The notes beneath the pieces were generated by a model. The model searched no databases, was not told the origin of the DNA, and saw nothing but the letters and a program-made list of their open reading frames with translations. The translations under genes and the position numbers were made by a program. Source: Actinomycetes bacterium (GTDB taxonomy: Bacteria; Actinomycetota; Coriobacteriia; Anaerosomatales; Anaerosomataceae). From it: DNA of 19,373 nt. The stretch spans positions 1-19,373 of the forward strand of contig JAJZRZ010000008.1 of assembly GCA_021850085.1 (NCBI GenBank), given 5' to 3'. Shown here piece after piece: positions 1 to 7,994 of this stretch. Each line of letters starts with the position of its first letter. Positions within the stretch are counted from its first letter, which is position 1.

Positions 1-274
1 CACGCTGGGAAACACGTGCATTGACCTCGTTCAACCGCGCTTGGGCCACGGAGAGTTCACCGTCCACGCGGGCGATCTCCACGCGCGTGGCATCGAGCTT
101 CCAGTATGCGCTTGAGTATGCCTTGCCGGCGCGCGATGAGTCGCCTTGAAGCTCCTTGACACGTGCTTGGAGCTTCTGGACTTCAGTTTGCGTGGCGGCC
201 GTGGCCGTCGACGCAAGACCGAGGGCTATGACGAGAACGAGCGCGAGGAGCGTCCTCATGCGGCGTGAGCGCAC
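1..274 (-). CDS. Secreted coiled-coil protein, N-terminal part (cut by window edge)
   Basis: Only the first 91 codons are in the window; the reading frame is open to base 1. I chose a GTG start at 274 because GGAG (282-285) lies 7 nt upstream; it gives a signal peptide beginning MRSRRMRTLL, with a basic n-region, a hydrophobic stretch LLALVLVIALGLA and a likely cleavage site after ASTATA. A second in-frame ATG lies at 259. After cleavage the chain is rich in charged and Gln residues (TEVQKLQARVKELQ, then LDATRVEIARVDGELSVAQARLNEV), which reads as a long coiled coil. This architecture is typical of the N-terminal half of NlpC/P60 or M23 peptidoglycan hydrolases and their activators (PcsB, CwlO, RipA, EnvC types), but the catalytic part would lie outside the window, so that role is inference. 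The PASTA gene ends 58 nt upstream on the same strand, giving an envelope-related pair. Confidence 0.8.
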   Translation of the reverse strand, partial: MRSRRMRTLLALVLVIALGLASTATAATQTEVQKLQARVKELQGDSSRAGKAYSSAYWKLDATRVEIARVDGELSVAQARLNEVNARVSQR

Positions 275-281
275 AGACCGA

Positions 282-285
282 CTCC
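282..285 (-). promoter_or_regulatory. Ribosome binding site deciding the GTG start of the secreted coiled-coil gene
   Basis: On the minus strand GGAG is followed by 7 nt and then GTG at 274. The ATG at 259 has no comparable site at a normal distance. The longer form also gives the signal peptide a basic n-region. Confidence 0.5.
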
Positions 286-332
286 GTCCGGATCAGGCGT
301 GGGCGACCGTAGCATTGTACATGAACAATGGG

Positions 333-1400
333 TTAATCGGGAGCCAGAGTGGTTCCCACACCACGGTAGATGGCACGGGCGACCTGATCGGCCCAGGCAG
401 GATCGGCGAAACGGATCCGGTCGGATTCCAGAGAGATGTCACCGACGACAACGCGTACGCCGGGGCCGGGAAAGGCAGTGAGGACCGGGTCATCGACGCT
501 CGCGGGCTCGTTGACCATCAGGCCGGGTACCGAGGCGGCGCGTGTTATGGCTCGAGCATGCTCTAGTGAGGCAGCGCCAAACCGGCTTGCTCCAGGTGTG
601 TGCTGCACGGTCACGCCGCCGCCCCCGTTGCTGCGCACGTCTATGCCCACCAGCAGGCTGGCGCTGAAGGATCTGGCGGCAGCTTCGCGCTCGGCTGGCG
701 AGGGGGAGGTTCCCGGGTCACGGGTCGAGGCGACCGTGGCGCCGGCCGCTTGCAGGAGTGCCTGGAGGCGGCGGGCGACCTCCAGCGGGGCATCTTGGCT
801 TCCAGTGCTGAGCGGGGGCTGCGGATCCAGAAGCACGGTCACGCCCTCGAGGTCATACGGGAGCACAGCATCCGAGGTACCCGGGTTCCCGGGAACCGTG
901 ATACGGATCTCGTCGCCCACGCCCACCGAAGCTCCGGGTGCGGGGAACATCTCCAGTACCACCGCGTTGGTCGTGTCGGATGAAACCTCTACAGTGACGA
1001 CCACGAAGCCGAGCGCGGTGAGCACGTCGATGGCGCCGTGCGCCGGACTGCCCACCAGGTCGGGCACGATGTAGGTCTGAGGACCCGCCGAAACCACGAG
1101 CTTGACGAACGAGCCGGCCTCAAGCAGCGTATCGGGCTCGGGTGACTGTGAGATGACACCGCCGGCGGGCACCGACGGCGATACTTGGGTGCTCACCTGC
1201 TGGGGACGAAGCCCGGCCTCCACGAGGTGCGATTCGGCGACTACGAACGGAAGCCCCCGAACATCGGGCGTCGGTACCAGCCGAGAGCGCGCGACGAGGT
1301 ACGATCCGCCGACGGCGGAGACCATCAATACGACGACGACTCCCGCCGCGATGATCGTCGTCTTGGGAATCAGTCGTGGCCGTCCGGATGACTCGGTCAT
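333..1400 (-). CDS. Membrane-anchored PASTA protein with a degenerate N-acetylmuramoyl-alanine amidase-like domain
   Basis: The frame stays open upstream to 1706, but the likely start is the ATG at 1400 (MTESSGRPRL), giving 355 aa; the upstream part overlaps the divergent FmdB gene and lacks protein character. Residues 1-13 are cytoplasmic, about 15-37 form one transmembrane helix (TTIIAAGVVVVLMVSAVGG), and two PASTA repeats follow (about 41-106 and 107-172), the second containing VPDLVGSPAHGAIDVLTALG. Residues 184-355 follow the Amidase_3 pattern: VTVLLDP, then LEVARRLQALLQAAGATVASTRD, then SASLLVGIDVRSN, and a final DPAWADQVARAIYRGV. The family's zinc ligands and catalytic Glu are replaced (see findings). 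PASTA domains bind peptidoglycan or muropeptides in known proteins, so I infer a wall-binding, non-catalytic envelope protein. There is no good Shine-Dalgarno; a TATACT box sits 6 nt before the ATG. The secreted coiled-coil gene follows 58 nt downstream. Confidence 0.85.
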   Translation of the reverse strand: MTESSGRPRLIPKTTIIAAGVVVVLMVSAVGGSYLVARSRLVPTPDVRGLPFVVAESHLVEAGLRPQQVSTQVSPSVPAGGVISQSPEPDTLLEAGSFVKLVVSAGPQTYIVPDLVGSPAHGAIDVLTALGFVVVTVEVSSDTTNAVVLEMFPAPGASVGVGDEIRITVPGNPGTSDAVLPYDLEGVTVLLDPQPPLSTGSQDAPLEVARRLQALLQAAGATVASTRDPGTSPSPAEREAAARSFSASLLVGIDVRSNGGGGVTVQHTPGASRFGAASLEHARAITRAASVPGLMVNEPASVDDPVLTAFPGPGVRVVVGDISLESDRIRFADPAWADQVARAIYRGVGTTLAPD

Positions 1401-1406
1401 GCCCTC

Positions 1407-1412
1407 AGTATA
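1407..1412 (-). promoter_or_regulatory. Possible -10 box just upstream of the PASTA gene
   Basis: TATACT on the minus strand lies 6 nt before the ATG at 1400, so transcription would begin at or next to the start codon (leaderless mRNA). No convincing -35 is seen 16-18 nt upstream, so this is weak. Confidence 0.35.
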
Positions 1413-1485
1413 GCAAGCCACATGCCCCGACGACGCACACCCGACACCTGGGGACCCATCCTGGCTCACCTTGTAACGCGTCCCC

Positions 1486-1514
1486 TTGTGGTTCAGGCCC
1501 TCTGCGGGTATCCT
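1486..1514 (+). promoter_or_regulatory. Probable promoter of the FmdB-family gene
   Basis: TTGTGG (1486-1491) and TATCCT (1509-1514) are spaced by 17 nt, 33 nt ahead of the GTG start. The spacing is ideal and each box deviates from consensus at two positions. Confidence 0.5.
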
Positions 1515-1547
1515 GCTCTCTCGTTCGCCTACCGATGGAGCTGTGCC

Positions 1548-1817
1548 GTGCCCGCATACGATTTCCGTTGCCCGTCGTGCGACCGGGTCTTCGAACTCAC
1601 CCGGGCGCTTTCCGACAGCTCCGACGTGCGCTGTCCCAACTGCGGCGGTGCCACGAAACGAGTCTTCACACCGGTTGGCGTCGTCTTCAAAGGCTCGGGC
1701 TTCCACAATACCGACTACAAGGCACGCCCGAACAACGAGGAGTCCTCCCCTTCCGGGAAGGACTCCTGTCCGAGCGCCGGCGGCTCGGCCTGCACGGGCT
1801 GCCCGGCCGCCGAGTAG
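1548..1817 (+). CDS. FmdB-family zinc ribbon protein
   Basis: This 89-aa protein starts at GTG 1548 with GGAG (1537-1540) 7 nt upstream; the family almost always begins M-P-x-Y-x-F/Y-x-C, matched here by PAYDFRCPSC. The N-terminal 42 residues form the typical zinc ribbon with CPSC (residues 8-11) and CPNC about 20 residues later, then the conserved KRVFTPVGVVFKGSGFHNTDYK segment. The tail is Ser/Gly rich and carries extra Cys residues (CPSAGG, CTGC). The family is named for a regulator of formamidase in Methylophilus, but its members are widespread and their role is not settled; metal binding is the only safe statement. Codons near the 3' end form a strong hairpin (1738-1767). The gene converges with glpX, with 9 nt between the stop codons. 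Confidence 0.88.
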   Translation: MPAYDFRCPSCDRVFELTRALSDSSDVRCPNCGGATKRVFTPVGVVFKGSGFHNTDYKARPNNEESSPSGKDSCPSAGGSACTGCPAAE

Positions 1818-1826
1818 GTTAGAGCG

Positions 1827-2792
1827 CTAGTCCCTCCGAACCCAGAACTTCTCGGCGCCGGTTTGGTGAACCGTCTCCACGAAGCGTATGGTGCCGGTCT
1901 TGTTCTCCATCGTGATGGAGTGAGTCCTGGAGCCCTGGCCGAAGTACTTCACTCCCCTCAGCATCTCACCGTCCGTGACGCCCGTCGCGATGAAGGCCGC
2001 CTCATCCGTGTTCACGAGGCATTCCATGTCGAGGACACCGTCGATGTCGCACTGCGTCATCACCTCGGCACGCGCGCGCTCCTCGGGTGTCCGGAACGCG
2101 AAGCGGCCCATGAAGCATCCTCCGATGCACTTCATGGCCGCGGCGGCCAGAACGCCTTCCGGAGCTCCGCCGGCCCCCATGTAAAGGTGGATGCCTGTGC
2201 CCTCGACCGATGTGGCGACCGCGCCGAAGACATCGCCGTCCGATATGAGACGGATACGTGCGCCCGCGGCCCGCACCTCCGCGATCATGTCCTTGTGACG
2301 GTCCCGGTCGAGGATACACACCACGAGGTCCTCGACGGGCCGCTTCAGTGCTTGCGCGACGTTGCGCACGTTCTCGGTCGGACTCGCGTCGATGTGGATC
2401 GCATCGTAGGCCGCTGGACCCGTGGCGATCTTCCACATGTACGTGTCGGGCGCGTGCAGCAGCGTACCCTTAGGACCGAAGGCAAGGACCGCGAGCGAGT
2501 TCGACTGTCCGTATGCGGTGAGGTTCGTGCCCTCGAGCGGGTCGACGGCTATATCGATCTCCTCGCCGCCGGCACCCACATGCTCCCCGATGAACAGCAT
2601 GGGAGCCTCATCGCGCTCGCCCTCACCGATTACGATCTCGCCATCGATCTCGACCTGGTCGAACGCCGAACGCATGGCCTCCACCGCCGCCTGGTCGGCC
2701 GCGACCTTGTCGCCCTTCCCCATCCAGCGGCCCGCTGCGAGCGCGGCGGTCTCGGTGACTTCCAGCATCTCAACGATACGGGTGTTGCGCAT
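1827..2792 (-). CDS. glpX: Class II fructose-1,6-bisphosphatase (GlpX type)
   Basis: The enzyme hydrolyses fructose 1,6-bisphosphate to fructose 6-phosphate in gluconeogenesis, in the cytoplasm, with divalent metal. It is 321 aa, a normal length for GlpX. Signature stretches are GEIVIGEGERDEAPM (51-65) and AVDPLEGTN (82-90), which supply metal- and phosphate-binding acidic residues, then CILDRDRHKD and MGAGGAPEGVLAAAA. The start is ATG 2792, with a perfect AGGAGG (2797-2802) 4 nt upstream that overlaps the rsmB stop codon. The 8-nt gap to rsmB means the two are co-transcribed and probably translationally coupled. It is the last gene of the metK run. Some GlpX proteins also act on sedoheptulose bisphosphate; the sequence does not decide this. 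Confidence 0.95.
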   Translation of the reverse strand: MRNTRIVEMLEVTETAALAAGRWMGKGDKVAADQAAVEAMRSAFDQVEIDGEIVIGEGERDEAPMLFIGEHVGAGGEEIDIAVDPLEGTNLTAYGQSNSLAVLAFGPKGTLLHAPDTYMWKIATGPAAYDAIHIDASPTENVRNVAQALKRPVEDLVVCILDRDRHKDMIAEVRAAGARIRLISDGDVFGAVATSVEGTGIHLYMGAGGAPEGVLAAAAMKCIGGCFMGRFAFRTPEERARAEVMTQCDIDGVLDMECLVNTDEAAFIATGVTDGEMLRGVKYFGQGSRTHSITMENKTGTIRFVETVHQTGAEKFWVRRD

Positions 2793-2800
2793 CGTCCCTC

Positions 2801-4165
2801 CTAACAGCCGGTTGCCGTCTCTCTCATATCGGTGCGGCGCAGGACCGCCACGTAATGCCCGTCAGGTCCGCCGGCTGTGGGCCATGACTGGAAGCAGCCC
2901 CGCCGGGTCGTGAAGTGCGACCACTCGGCAGGCACCAGCTCGCCGAGCGGTTCGATCTCGAAGTCGACGCCCGTCTCACCCTCCAAAAACGCGTCCACGA
3001 CGTCGTCGTTCTCTAGTCGGGCGACGCTACAGGTAGAATACACCACCCTGCCGTGGGTCCCGACGGACGATGCGGCCGCCACCAGCAGGCTCAGCTGGAG
3101 CGCGGACATCCGTTCGGGGGTGTCTGGCGACAGCCGCCAGCGCTTCTCGGGATACCGGCGTAGCGTGCCGAGTCCGCTGCAGGGCGCGTCGAGGAGCGCG
3201 ACGTCAAACGGCCCCTGGGTCCGGATGATCTCTGCGAGGTCAAGCGCGTCCCCGGTCACAGCCCGGACGCCGGGGACCCGTGACGTGGCGAGCCTGTCGC
3301 GTAATTGGGATGTCTTGGCATCATGCACGTCGAGCGCGACGATATCGGCGGGGCCGCCCCGGCGCAGTGCGATCGACTGGAGGCACACCGTCTTGTTGCC
3401 GCGGCCCGCTCCGATCTCGAGCAGGCGGACCCCGGGGCCGGTGCGGCAGGCCGCAGGGGCCATTTGCGCAGCCGCGTCCATGGGGAACCAGCCCGGCGCG
3501 GGTCGCCGGAGGGCGGCGGCGGGCGTGCCGAGCCTGAGACAGTCGATGTCCGGCGGGCTCGGCTGGGGGCGTGCCGCCTCCAGCGTCTCGAGCGTCGTGG
3601 CGGGCTTCTCAGCGAAAGGATCGAGGCGTACGTAGGTGGGTGCCGCATCGATGCCGGTGCCGAGCATCTCCCGGCCGCGGGCCTCGCCAAGATCCCGCAG
3701 GACGAGATCGACGATCCAGCGTGGGTGGGCGGCTGCGCGAGAGAGGGCATCGAGTTCGGTGGTGGGATCGCCCCACGGGAACTCCTCGGCATCGGCTGCA
3801 ACCCGGCGCAACACCGCGTTCGCGAGGCCGGCAGCTTGCGGACGGACCCTGCGGACCGCCGAGACCGCCTGATCGACCACGGCGTAGACCGGAGTTCGTC
3901 CGAAGAGGATCTCGAAGGCCGCGAGCCGAAGGGCATCGCGAACGAGAGGCTCCAACTGGCCGTGCGAGTGGCGTCCGATTACATCGTCCAGCACACCTTG
4001 AGCCGCAAGGACGCCGTAGGTCAGGCGGGTGGCGAGCGCGACGTCCTCCGGGCTCAGCTCGGCGCGCGATATCTCAGCGGCGAGCACTGGACCGGAGAAA
4101 GCGGCGTCGCGGCGGATCCTTCCCAGGGCCTTGAGCGCGACGCGCCTGGCGGCGGCCACGGTCAT
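2801..4165 (-). CDS. rsmB: 16S rRNA m5C967 methyltransferase RsmB
   Basis: RsmB methylates C5 of a cytosine in helix 31 of 16S rRNA (C967 in E. coli) using SAM. The 454-aa protein has an N-terminal NusB-like helical RNA-binding domain (about 1-135, with DVALATRLTYGVLAAQGVLDD and ANAVLRRVA) and a C-terminal Rossmann methyltransferase domain. Visible motifs are LLEIGAGRGNKT (motif I, 248-259), VALDVHD (277-282), LLDAPCSGLGTLRRYPE with Cys329 (motif IV), and VVYSTCSV with Cys379 (motif VI); these are the release and nucleophile cysteines of RNA m5C methyltransferases. Motif I departs from the more usual CAAPGGKT form. I chose ATG 4165 because it overlaps the fmt stop as ATGA; the frame continues upstream inside fmt, and a GTG three codons earlier is an alternative. 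Confidence 0.93.
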   Translation of the reverse strand: MTVAAARRVALKALGRIRRDAAFSGPVLAAEISRAELSPEDVALATRLTYGVLAAQGVLDDVIGRHSHGQLEPLVRDALRLAAFEILFGRTPVYAVVDQAVSAVRRVRPQAAGLANAVLRRVAADAEEFPWGDPTTELDALSRAAAHPRWIVDLVLRDLGEARGREMLGTGIDAAPTYVRLDPFAEKPATTLETLEAARPQPSPPDIDCLRLGTPAAALRRPAPGWFPMDAAAQMAPAACRTGPGVRLLEIGAGRGNKTVCLQSIALRRGGPADIVALDVHDAKTSQLRDRLATSRVPGVRAVTGDALDLAEIIRTQGPFDVALLDAPCSGLGTLRRYPEKRWRLSPDTPERMSALQLSLLVAAASSVGTHGRVVYSTCSVARLENDDVVDAFLEGETGVDFEIEPLGELVPAEWSHFTTRRGCFQSWPTAGGPDGHYVAVLRRTDMRETATGC

Positions 4166-5082
4166 CGCGTGCACCGCCAGCACACTCCGGGCTTGAGACG
4201 GGCGCCGCGAGCCCACTCGTGACCGGGCATGTCCTTCCTGCCCGAGGGGCGCACCACCTCCAAGGCAAGCGCTCCGTCGGAGAATCCCAAGATGGGTGTG
4301 TCTCCGGCTAGGCAGACGGCCCCGGGTGCCGCGTCCTCGGGCGCGGGTCGCGCACGGACCACCGTGAGGTCGCGATCGCCAACGCATGCACGCGCGGGAG
4401 CGCGGCGGGTGGCGGCTCTGACACGCGCGAACGCCTGGGCCACTGTCAGGTCGGGCAGCAGGGCGACATCGTCCTTCGTCACCTTGGTGGCGTACGTGGC
4501 ATGGGCGTGGTCTTGAGGCGACCACACGAACGACCCGATCTCGATGCGCTCGAGGACGTCGAGCAACGCCTGCGCGCCGGCATGTGCGAGTGTGTCCTCA
4601 AGCTCTTCGGCGTAGCGATCGTCAACAGGCACCCTGCGCTGCGCCGCGTACGGTCCTGTATCGAGTCCCTCCTCCATGAGCATGATGCTCACACCGGTGA
4701 CGCCGTCGCCCTCGAGGACCGCGCGCTGGACCGGGGCGGCACCCCGGTGCCTCGGCAGCAGCGACGCATGGACGTTGATGCATCCATGCCGCGGTATGGT
4801 CAGCACCTCTGGCGGCAACAGTAGGCCGAAGGCCGCCACACAGATCACGTCGGGCGCTAGGTGCCGGAGGACCTCGGCAGGTTCACCCCGCAGCGTCGCG
4901 GCCTCGAGCACGGGAAGACCTGAGCGCAAGGCGGCGGTCTTCACGGGCGATGGGCGCAGCGCGGCTCCACGCCCTGAGGCCGCGTCAGGGCGGGTGATCA
5001 CGAGGATGACCTCGTGGTTTCTTGCGAGCAGCTCCAACGAAGGCACGGCGAAGGCCGGGGTGCCCATGAAGACGACGCGCAC
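4162..5082 (-). CDS. fmt: Methionyl-tRNA formyltransferase
   Basis: Fmt formylates the amino group of Met on initiator tRNA using 10-formyltetrahydrofolate. With the GTG start at 5082 it is 306 aa, close to E. coli Fmt (315). The GTG is preferred over the upstream TTG (5100) because GGAGGG lies 6 nt before it and family proteins begin MRVVFMGTPAFAV. The N-terminal formyltransferase domain shows FMGTPAFAVPSLELL (5-19), INVHASLLPRHRGAAPVQRA (102-121, catalytic Asn103 and His105) and EEGLDTGP with Asp141. The tail from about residue 200 is the smaller C-terminal barrel domain. The stop overlaps the rsmB start as ATGA; def ends 25 nt upstream. The def-fmt pairing is a very common bacterial arrangement. 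Confidence 0.95.
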   Translation of the reverse strand: MRVVFMGTPAFAVPSLELLARNHEVILVITRPDAASGRGAALRPSPVKTAALRSGLPVLEAATLRGEPAEVLRHLAPDVICVAAFGLLLPPEVLTIPRHGCINVHASLLPRHRGAAPVQRAVLEGDGVTGVSIMLMEEGLDTGPYAAQRRVPVDDRYAEELEDTLAHAGAQALLDVLERIEIGSFVWSPQDHAHATYATKVTKDDVALLPDLTVAQAFARVRAATRRAPARACVGDRDLTVVRARPAPEDAAPGAVCLAGDTPILGFSDGALALEVVRPSGRKDMPGHEWARGARLKPGVCWRCTR

Positions 5083-5088
5083 CGCGCA

Positions 5089-5094
5089 CCCTCC
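5089..5094 (-). promoter_or_regulatory. Ribosome binding site deciding the GTG start of fmt
   Basis: GGAGGG on the minus strand, 6 nt before GTG 5082. It lies inside the reading frame of the longer TTG version, which argues against that version. Confidence 0.6.
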
Positions 5095-5107
5095 CCCCAA
5101 CAGATGG

Positions 5108-5593
5108 TCAGACGTCGTTGGCCTGGTTGTACGCCTTGATCGCCGATTTGCGGACCTCAGGTGGACAGCGGTCGAGGATGATCACACCGTCTAGATGGTC
5201 GATCTCATGCTGGAGCACGCGCGCCAGAAGCTCTTCCGCCTCGAGAGTGACCTCGTCGCCTTCGATCGTACGACCGGTGCACACAACACGCACACTGCGC
5301 TCGACGGGGACAGTGACGCCCGGCAGCGAAAGACAACCCTCGTCATCGAGGGCGGTCTCATCGCTGAACTCAGTGATGACCGGGTTGCACAGCGCGGCGA
5401 GCCTCTCGTCAACATCGAACACGATGACCCGCTTGTCAACGCCCACCTGCGGCGCCGCAAGGCCCACGCCGTTCTCGGCATGCATGGTTTCGGCCATGAG
5501 CCGAACGAGGTCCCGCAAGGTCGTATCGTCCACGATATCCACCTCGCGGGCGCGACTCTTCAGGATGGGGCTGGGATGACGCAGGACTTCCAT
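5108..5593 (-). CDS. def: Peptide deformylase
   Basis: Def removes the N-formyl group from nascent proteins with a catalytic metal ion, usually Fe2+. It is 161 aa from ATG 5593. All three family motifs are intact: GVGLAAPQ (42-49), EGCLSLPG (85-92, metal ligand Cys87) and QHEIDHLDG (128-136, metal ligands His129 and His133, catalytic Glu130). The N-terminus MEVLRHPSPILKSRA matches the family start. GGAG lies about 11 nt upstream, slightly long; a GTG four codons earlier is possible. priA ends 94 nt upstream; that gap contains TAGAAT on the minus strand, which could be the -10 of an internal promoter, but its -35 is poor. fmt follows 25 nt downstream. Confidence 0.96.
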   Translation of the reverse strand: MEVLRHPSPILKSRAREVDIVDDTTLRDLVRLMAETMHAENGVGLAAPQVGVDKRVIVFDVDERLAALCNPVITEFSDETALDDEGCLSLPGVTVPVERSVRVVCTGRTIEGDEVTLEAEELLARVLQHEIDHLDGVIILDRCPPEVRKSAIKAYNQANDV

Positions 5594-5687
5594 GGGCTGG
5601 CTCACTCCAAGGCGGGCGATGGCGGCGGTGCAAGAACGGTGCCGGTCGTATTCTACTGCTCCCGAGCGGCGGGCACATCCGCGCACT

Positions 5688-7925
5688 TCAGAGCATGCCG
5701 ACCGGGTCCACATCGATGATCCGGGTGACCCCCGGGATCTCCGGCGCGGCGCGCAGAGCGTGACGGATATGCGGCGCAAGCGTCGAGTCGGCCGATGCCT
5801 TGATGAGAACGTGCCACCGCCAGTTCCCCTTGATGCGCGCGATGGGTGCAGGTGCCGGGCCGATGACGCTCCACCCCTCGGGGAGCGCGTGTCGTGCCGC
5901 CTCGGCCAACTCCTCCACCGAGCGGCGGACGTCACCGGGCGATACGCCCTGCACGATCAGGTTGGCGATCCTGCCGAAGGGCGGGAAACAGAGGAGGGCC
6001 CGGTCCGCAGCCTCGGCTTCATACAGTTCGGTCGGGTCACCGAGAGCGACCGCGCGCACCGCGGGGTGTTCCGGCCAGTAGGTCTGGATCAGCACCCGTC
6101 CGGGTGCACGTCCGCGTCCCGCCCGGCCCGCGACCTGCTCCAGCAACTGGTATGTGCGTTCAGCGGCACGGAAATCGGGGACGTTCATGCTCGTGTCGGC
6201 GCTCAGGACGCCGACGAGCGTCACGTCCGGGTAGTCGAGGCCTTTCGCGATCATCTGGGTACCCAGCAAGATGGCGGTCGGATGGCTCTCGAACAACGCG
6301 AGCGCCCGCTCGTGGCCGCCTTTGCGTGCGGTGGTGTCCGCATCCATCCGGACGATCGGCAGCTGGGGGAAGAGCGCGTGGAGGTCGGATTCCGCCCGCT
6401 GCGTTCCCGCACCGAACTTGCGCAGGTAGGCGCTTCCGCACTGAGGGCATGTCGGTGGTGAGGCTTGGGTGGCGCCGCAATGGTGGCACTGCAACGTAGC
6501 GGTGTCGTCGTGATACGTGAGTGAGACGGTGCACGAGCGACATCCCGGCACGTGACCGCACTCGCGACACAGGAGAAAGGATGCGAAGCCTCTTCGATTC
6601 AGGAAGATGACGGCCTTCTCCTGTCGCCCAACGACATCAGTGAGCGCGGCGATCAGGGGTCGCGAGTAGATCGACGTGTGGCCTGCAGCGAACTCGGCGG
6701 TCATGTCCACGACCTCTACCAGCGATGGTGTGCCGCCGCCAACGCGCCGCGTCAGCATCACGCGGGTGTACCTTCCTTGGTCCGCGGCGTGCCGGCTTTC
6801 CATGCTGGGTGTGGCAGAACCCAAGACGAGCGCCGCCCCACGAGCCGCTGCGAGCCGGACGGCGACGTCTCGGGTATGGTACCGAGGCGACTGTCCCTGC
6901 TTGTAGGACGGTTCGTGCTCCTCGTCTATGACGATCAGGCCAAGGTCGGCCACTGGAGCGAAGAGCGCCGACCGGGCGCCCACCACCACGCGCACCTCTC
7001 CGCGAAGAGCCAGCTGCCACTGGTCGAACCGTTCGCCAGCGCTCAGTCTGCTGTGGATGACCGCGACATCGTCGCCGAGGCGCGACCTGAAACGCCCGAC
7101 CGTCTGGGGTGTCAGGGAGATTTCGGGGACCAGGACGATGGCACCCTTTCCTGCCTGGACGGCGCGCTCGATGGCGGACAGGTAGACCTCTGTCTTGCCT
7201 GAGCCTGTGACTCCCTCGAGGAGCACCACTCCCCCACCCGTGCTGACAGCGGCATGGATCGTCTCCACCGCGTCAGCCTGCTCCGAAGTGTGCACATGGC
7301 GGGGTGCGCTGGACGAGCCGGTCTCAGGGCGACGGTACCGCATGCGTTCGATGACCGTCACCGCACCGACACGAGAGAGCGCTTTGACCGCGGTGGAAGC
7401 CCTGGGGATCTCGGCCGCGAGCTCCGAGGAAGAGAGTGGTCCCGCGGCGAGCGCGTCGAGAACCGATCGCTGCACGGTGGCGCGCGTCGGAGGGATATGT
7501 GTGGAGGCGACGTTACGTACGACGAGGCGGTCGGAGCCGACGGACATCTGTCGGCCCGTCAGCTCCCAGCCGTTTTCGCCGCGTACCGCCCGCGGCGCGC
7601 CGCCCGGCGGCAGGAAGAGCTTGAGGGCCTCCGACAGGGGCGCGACGTACTCGTCGGCTATCCATTCGGCGATGGCCAGAGCACCCACGTCGAACAGCGG
7701 CATCCCGAGAACTGCCCCGAGAGGTTTGAGCGCACCGGAGAACGACGTGGAGGACGTCAGTCTGACCACGTAACCCACGCAGATTCGTCCGCCGAACGGG
7801 ACCGCGACCGGGCACCCCACCGCCACGTGCGCGAGGTCCGCTGGCACGGAGTAGTCGAACGGTTCCGTGAGCTCCCTGGTGGGAACGTCCACGACCACGC
7901 GCGCGATGTGGGCTGTTGTCTGCAT
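5688..7925 (-). CDS. priA: Primosomal replication protein N' (PriA helicase)
   Basis: PriA recognises stalled forks and D-loops and reloads the replicative helicase. The 745-aa protein has the full architecture: an N-terminal 3'-DNA-binding domain and winged helix (about 1-205), Walker A GVTGSGKT (238-245), DEEHEPSYKQ (334-343), GSATPS (369-374), and then eight cysteines in four CxxC pairs (453/456, 462/465, 480/483, 493/496) that bind two zinc ions. Later helicase motifs follow: GTQMIAKGLDYPDV and EQVAGRAGRG. The start is uncertain by three codons: ATG 7925 has GGA 4 nt upstream, while a GTG at 7934 has nothing better. It lies 69 nt after metK with a GC-rich hairpin between them. In many actinobacteria PriA is a reduced, possibly helicase-inactive protein; this one keeps the key ATPase motifs. 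Confidence 0.95.
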   Translation of the reverse strand: MQTTAHIARVVVDVPTRELTEPFDYSVPADLAHVAVGCPVAVPFGGRICVGYVVRLTSSTSFSGALKPLGAVLGMPLFDVGALAIAEWIADEYVAPLSEALKLFLPPGGAPRAVRGENGWELTGRQMSVGSDRLVVRNVASTHIPPTRATVQRSVLDALAAGPLSSSELAAEIPRASTAVKALSRVGAVTVIERMRYRRPETGSSSAPRHVHTSEQADAVETIHAAVSTGGGVVLLEGVTGSGKTEVYLSAIERAVQAGKGAIVLVPEISLTPQTVGRFRSRLGDDVAVIHSRLSAGERFDQWQLALRGEVRVVVGARSALFAPVADLGLIVIDEEHEPSYKQGQSPRYHTRDVAVRLAAARGAALVLGSATPSMESRHAADQGRYTRVMLTRRVGGGTPSLVEVVDMTAEFAAGHTSIYSRPLIAALTDVVGRQEKAVIFLNRRGFASFLLCRECGHVPGCRSCTVSLTYHDDTATLQCHHCGATQASPPTCPQCGSAYLRKFGAGTQRAESDLHALFPQLPIVRMDADTTARKGGHERALALFESHPTAILLGTQMIAKGLDYPDVTLVGVLSADTSMNVPDFRAAERTYQLLEQVAGRAGRGRAPGRVLIQTYWPEHPAVRAVALGDPTELYEAEAADRALLCFPPFGRIANLIVQGVSPGDVRRSVEELAEAARHALPEGWSVIGPAPAPIARIKGNWRWHVLIKASADSTLAPHIRHALRAAPEIPGVTRIIDVDPVGML

Positions 7926-7944
7926 GATTTCCACAGCATAGCGA

Positions 7945-7970
7945 AGGCCGCCGACATCGGCCGGCGGCCT
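7945..7970 (-). terminator. GC-rich hairpin between metK and priA (possible partial terminator)
   Basis: The arms AGGCCGCCG (7945-7953) and CGGCGGCCT (7962-7970) pair perfectly over 9 bp around an 8-nt loop. On the minus strand it is followed by TTCGCTATGC, which is not a real U-tract, so it could lower readthrough or act as a stability or processing element rather than stop transcription fully. Confidence 0.45.
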
Positions 7971-7994
7971 GTCACTGTTGCAGGGAATCGGATC

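Noticed and set aside
313..330. Small inverted repeat CATTGT/ACAATG between the PASTA gene and the secreted coiled-coil gene, with TACAAT inside
   Set aside because: The arms are only 6 bp and AT-rich, no U-tract follows, and the TACAAT has no usable -35. It is neither a convincing terminator nor a convincing promoter.
333..1706. Longer version of the PASTA protein starting at 1706
   Set aside because: The extra 102 residues overlap the FmdB coding region and its promoter, have no membrane-protein character, and a proper cytoplasmic start MTESSGRP directly precedes the transmembrane helix.
1738..1767. Strong hairpin (AGGAGTCCT/AGGACTCCT plus an inner CCC/GGG stem) near the 3' end of the FmdB gene
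   Set aside because: It looks like a terminator stem but is inside the coding region, has no U-tract in either direction, and lies before the FmdB stop. It may still slow the convergent glpX transcript, but I cannot support a role.
2801..4525. Longer version of RsmB starting at 4525 inside fmt
   Set aside because: RsmB proteins begin at the NusB-like domain, and the ATGA overlap with fmt at 4162-4165 explains the start. The extra 120 residues are Arg/Ser/His rich out-of-frame fmt sequence.
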